A DNA stretch of 64,000 bases from contig NZ_CP107811.1 in NCBI RefSeq assembly GCF_036346105.1, forward strand, positions 310,001 through 374,000, given 5' to 3'. Numbering within the stretch: the first letter of the stretch is position 1; each line of letters begins with the position of its first letter. The position numbers and the translations under genes were made by a program. Below are positions 62,615 through 64,000 of the stretch, piece after piece. This stretch comes from Streptomyces sp. NBC_00539. GTDB taxonomy: Bacteria; Actinomycetota; Actinomycetes; Streptomycetales; Streptomycetaceae. The notes below the pieces were generated by a model, which saw nothing but the letters and a program-made list of their open reading frames with translations, did no database searches and was not told the DNA's origin.

Positions 62615-64000
62615 TCAGCGAGCGGCCGGGAAGGGGGTGCCGCCGTCCGGCGCTCCGGCGCCCTGCGCACGCCACCAGGCGCGGCCCTCTTCGGGCAGGG
62701 TGTACAGCGGGTCGTAGTACTCGTGGAGCCGGTCGAGGTCGTCCTCGTTCCCGCTGTCCACGGCGGTGCGGTAGCTCTTCGACCAGTACGAGATTCCGCG
62801 TACCCCGTCGTAGTGCGTCGGCTGGTGCACCCATCGTTTGCCGACGAACGGTACGTCGCACACGATCCGCGGGGTGGCGAAGCCGGGCAGATAGCCCATG
62901 ATCGCGTGCTGGAGGCGCTGGGCCTCGGCGACCGAGGTCCGCCAGTGTTCACTGAACGGGATCATGTCGCACATGTAGAAGTAGTAGGGCATGATCCCGG
63001 CCCGGTCGAGCAGCGCGAAGCACAGGTCCAGCAGGGCCCTCGGAGTGTCGTTGACGGTGCGCAGGAGCACGGCCTGGTTGCGGATGTCGCGCAGTCCCGC
63101 GTCGAGCAGCAGCCGCGCGGCCTCCGCGACGCCGCTGGTAATCTGCTGGGCGGCGTTGGCGTGGGTGTGCAGCGCGATCTGCACCCCGCGGGCCCGCGCG
63201 GTCGCGGTGAGCCGCGAGATGCCGGCGAGCACGGGTTCGGCCGTCCAGTGCTGTGGCAGTCCGATGAGAGCCTTGCTGGCGAGCCGCACGTCCCGGACCG
63301 ACTCGATGTCGAGCAGGGACTCGACGAAGGATTCCACGCGCGGCCAGGGGACGTTCGCGACGTCGCCGCCGGAGACGACCACGTCACGGACGGCCGGGGT
63401 CTTGCGCAGGTAGTCGATCATCGCTTGGAGCCGGGCGCCGGGTTTGAGGGCGAAACTCGCCTTGGTGATCTGGGCGGTGGAGTTGCCGACGAGGTCCATG
63501 CGGGTGCAGTGGCCGCAGTACTGCGGGCAGGTGGCGACCAGTTCGGCGAGGACCTTGGTGGGGTAGCGGTGCGTCAGCCCCTCCGTGGCCCACATGTCGC
63601 GCTCGTGCAGGGAGTCCCGCTCGGCCTTGGGGTGGGAGGGGTAGTCGGTCCGGCGGTCGGAGAACACCGGGAGCATGTAGCGGCGTACCGGATCGGCGTA
63701 GTAGGCGTCGGTGAGGCTGTCGGGGCCGGTAGCCGCGACGTGCGGGGCAATGGTGTTGATCATGTACGGGGTGACGAGCATGGACATCGTGGCCCGCTCG
63801 CACTGGTCGCGGTCCAGGTCGGCCAGGAAGCGGTCGCCGAGCGCCGGTCCGGTCACCTCGCGGAGCTGGCGGAGGTTCTTGACGCAGTGGGCCCGTTGCC
63901 ACTGGGCGGAGCCCCACTCCTCCTGCGTGACATCACGCCAGCCGGGTAATCGGCGGTGGTCCGGCTCCAGGGCCGGGCTGTAGGCATAGGCGTACGGCTG
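62615..64000 (-). CDS. Lysine 2,3-aminomutase family radical SAM enzyme (start outside window)
   Basis: 461 residues visible; the N-terminus lies beyond 64000. PGWRDVTQEEWGSAQWQRAH is near the family start; CPQYCGHCTR is the CxxxCxxC iron-sulfur site; VVSGGDVANVPW, LASKALIGLPQHW, VQIALHTHANAAQQIT, RNQAVLLRTVNDTP and IMPYYFYMCDMI are KamA family motifs with the PLP- and substrate-binding regions. KamA-type enzymes move the 2-amino group of lysine to C3 (beta-lysine) using SAM and PLP; glutamate and other variants exist. It leads the hydrazine gene set on the minus strand, separated by 110 bases from the next gene. Which amino acid it uses is open. Confidence 0.85.
   Translation of the reverse strand, partial: QPYAYAYSPALEPDHRRLPGWRDVTQEEWGSAQWQRAHCVKNLRQLREVTGPALGDRFLADLDRDQCERATMSMLVTPYMINTIAPHVAATGPDSLTDAYYADPVRRYMLPVFSDRRTDYPSHPKAERDSLHERDMWATEGLTHRYPTKVLAELVATCPQYCGHCTRMDLVGNSTAQITKASFALKPGARLQAMIDYLRKTPAVRDVVVSGGDVANVPWPRVESFVESLLDIESVRDVRLASKALIGLPQHWTAEPVLAGISRLTATARARGVQIALHTHANAAQQITSGVAEAARLLLDAGLRDIRNQAVLLRTVNDTPRALLDLCFALLDRAGIMPYYFYMCDMIPFSEHWRTSVAEAQRLQHAIMGYLPGFATPRIVCDVPFVGKRWVHQPTHYDGVRGISYWSKSYRTAVDSGNEDDLDRLHEYYDPLYTLPEEGRAWWRAQGAGAPDGGTPFPAAR

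Overview
The window is about 71% GC, with strong third-position GC in its genes, Shine-Dalgarno sites of the GGAGG type, many ATGA start/stop overlaps, several ECF sigma factors, PP2C-type phosphatases, an RsbW-like ATPase and many secreted enzymes. This is the signature of an actinomycete chromosome, almost certainly Streptomyces or a close relative. The mixture of niche genes, decayed genes and a biosynthetic cluster suggests a chromosome-arm (accessory) region rather than the core.

Region 1 (1-12.5 kb) is a plant cell-wall region: the end of a sugar ABC permease, an expansin-like protein, an ECF sigma factor overlapping a membrane partner, a ricin-lectin/GH74 xyloglucanase, an ECF sigma factor fused to a zinc anti-sigma-like motif, membrane segments and an external AbfB (CBM42) sugar-binding domain, and a three-module GH10-CBM13-GH62 arabinoxylanase. 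The expansin and GH74 genes share an apparent ECF-type promoter (GGCAACC, 14 bases, GGCGAC), and a LacI-type operator lies before the first sigma factor. A secreted papain-like protease operon closes the region.

Region 2 (12.5-18 kb) is gene-poor and partly decayed: a DUF6262-like remnant, a GNAT gene, a MerR-type gene with a 32-bp perfect palindrome in its leader, an array of GTACTGC heptamers, an RsbW-like ATPase, a lipoprotein and broken genes.

Region 3 (18-24 kb) holds a likely immune pair: a STAND/NLR-like NTPase with eleven to twelve 32-residue repeats and a short helical partner, translationally coupled. Both carry the same short pattern AxGxIxxx(I/V)HxH, as expected for amyloid-signalling NLR/Bell pairs.

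Region 4 (24-45 kb) contains membrane and secreted proteins of unknown role, an ArsR-MFS operon with a leaderless promoter, a MerR-PP2C fusion amid pseudogenes, a geranylgeranyl-reductase-type flavoprotein next to unusual repeats, a SoxR box in front of an NTF2-like gene, a CoiA-like nuclease, an S41 protease, an XRE regulator and a frameshifted quinone reductase.

Region 5 (45-57 kb) carries a pair of paralogous PP2C phosphatases around a MarR gene, a CGNR regulator divergent from an SDR, a GlxA regulator divergent from a dehydratase-like gene, a coupled MarR pair, a solo DUF4096 transposase domain and an MBL-fold/ferredoxin-like protein.

Region 6 (57-64 kb, minus strand) is the left part of a biosynthetic gene cluster running off the right edge: lysine 2,3-aminomutase-type radical SAM enzyme, saccharopine-dehydrogenase-like protein, lysine N-hydroxylase, FAD amino-acid oxidase and a cupin/methionyl-tRNA-synthetase fusion. 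The last three are the known signature of lysine plus glycine N-N bond (hydrazine) formation; the aminomutase is an unexpected addition. Several genes across the window have one-base frameshifts at G/C runs, which may be sequencing errors rather than mutations.
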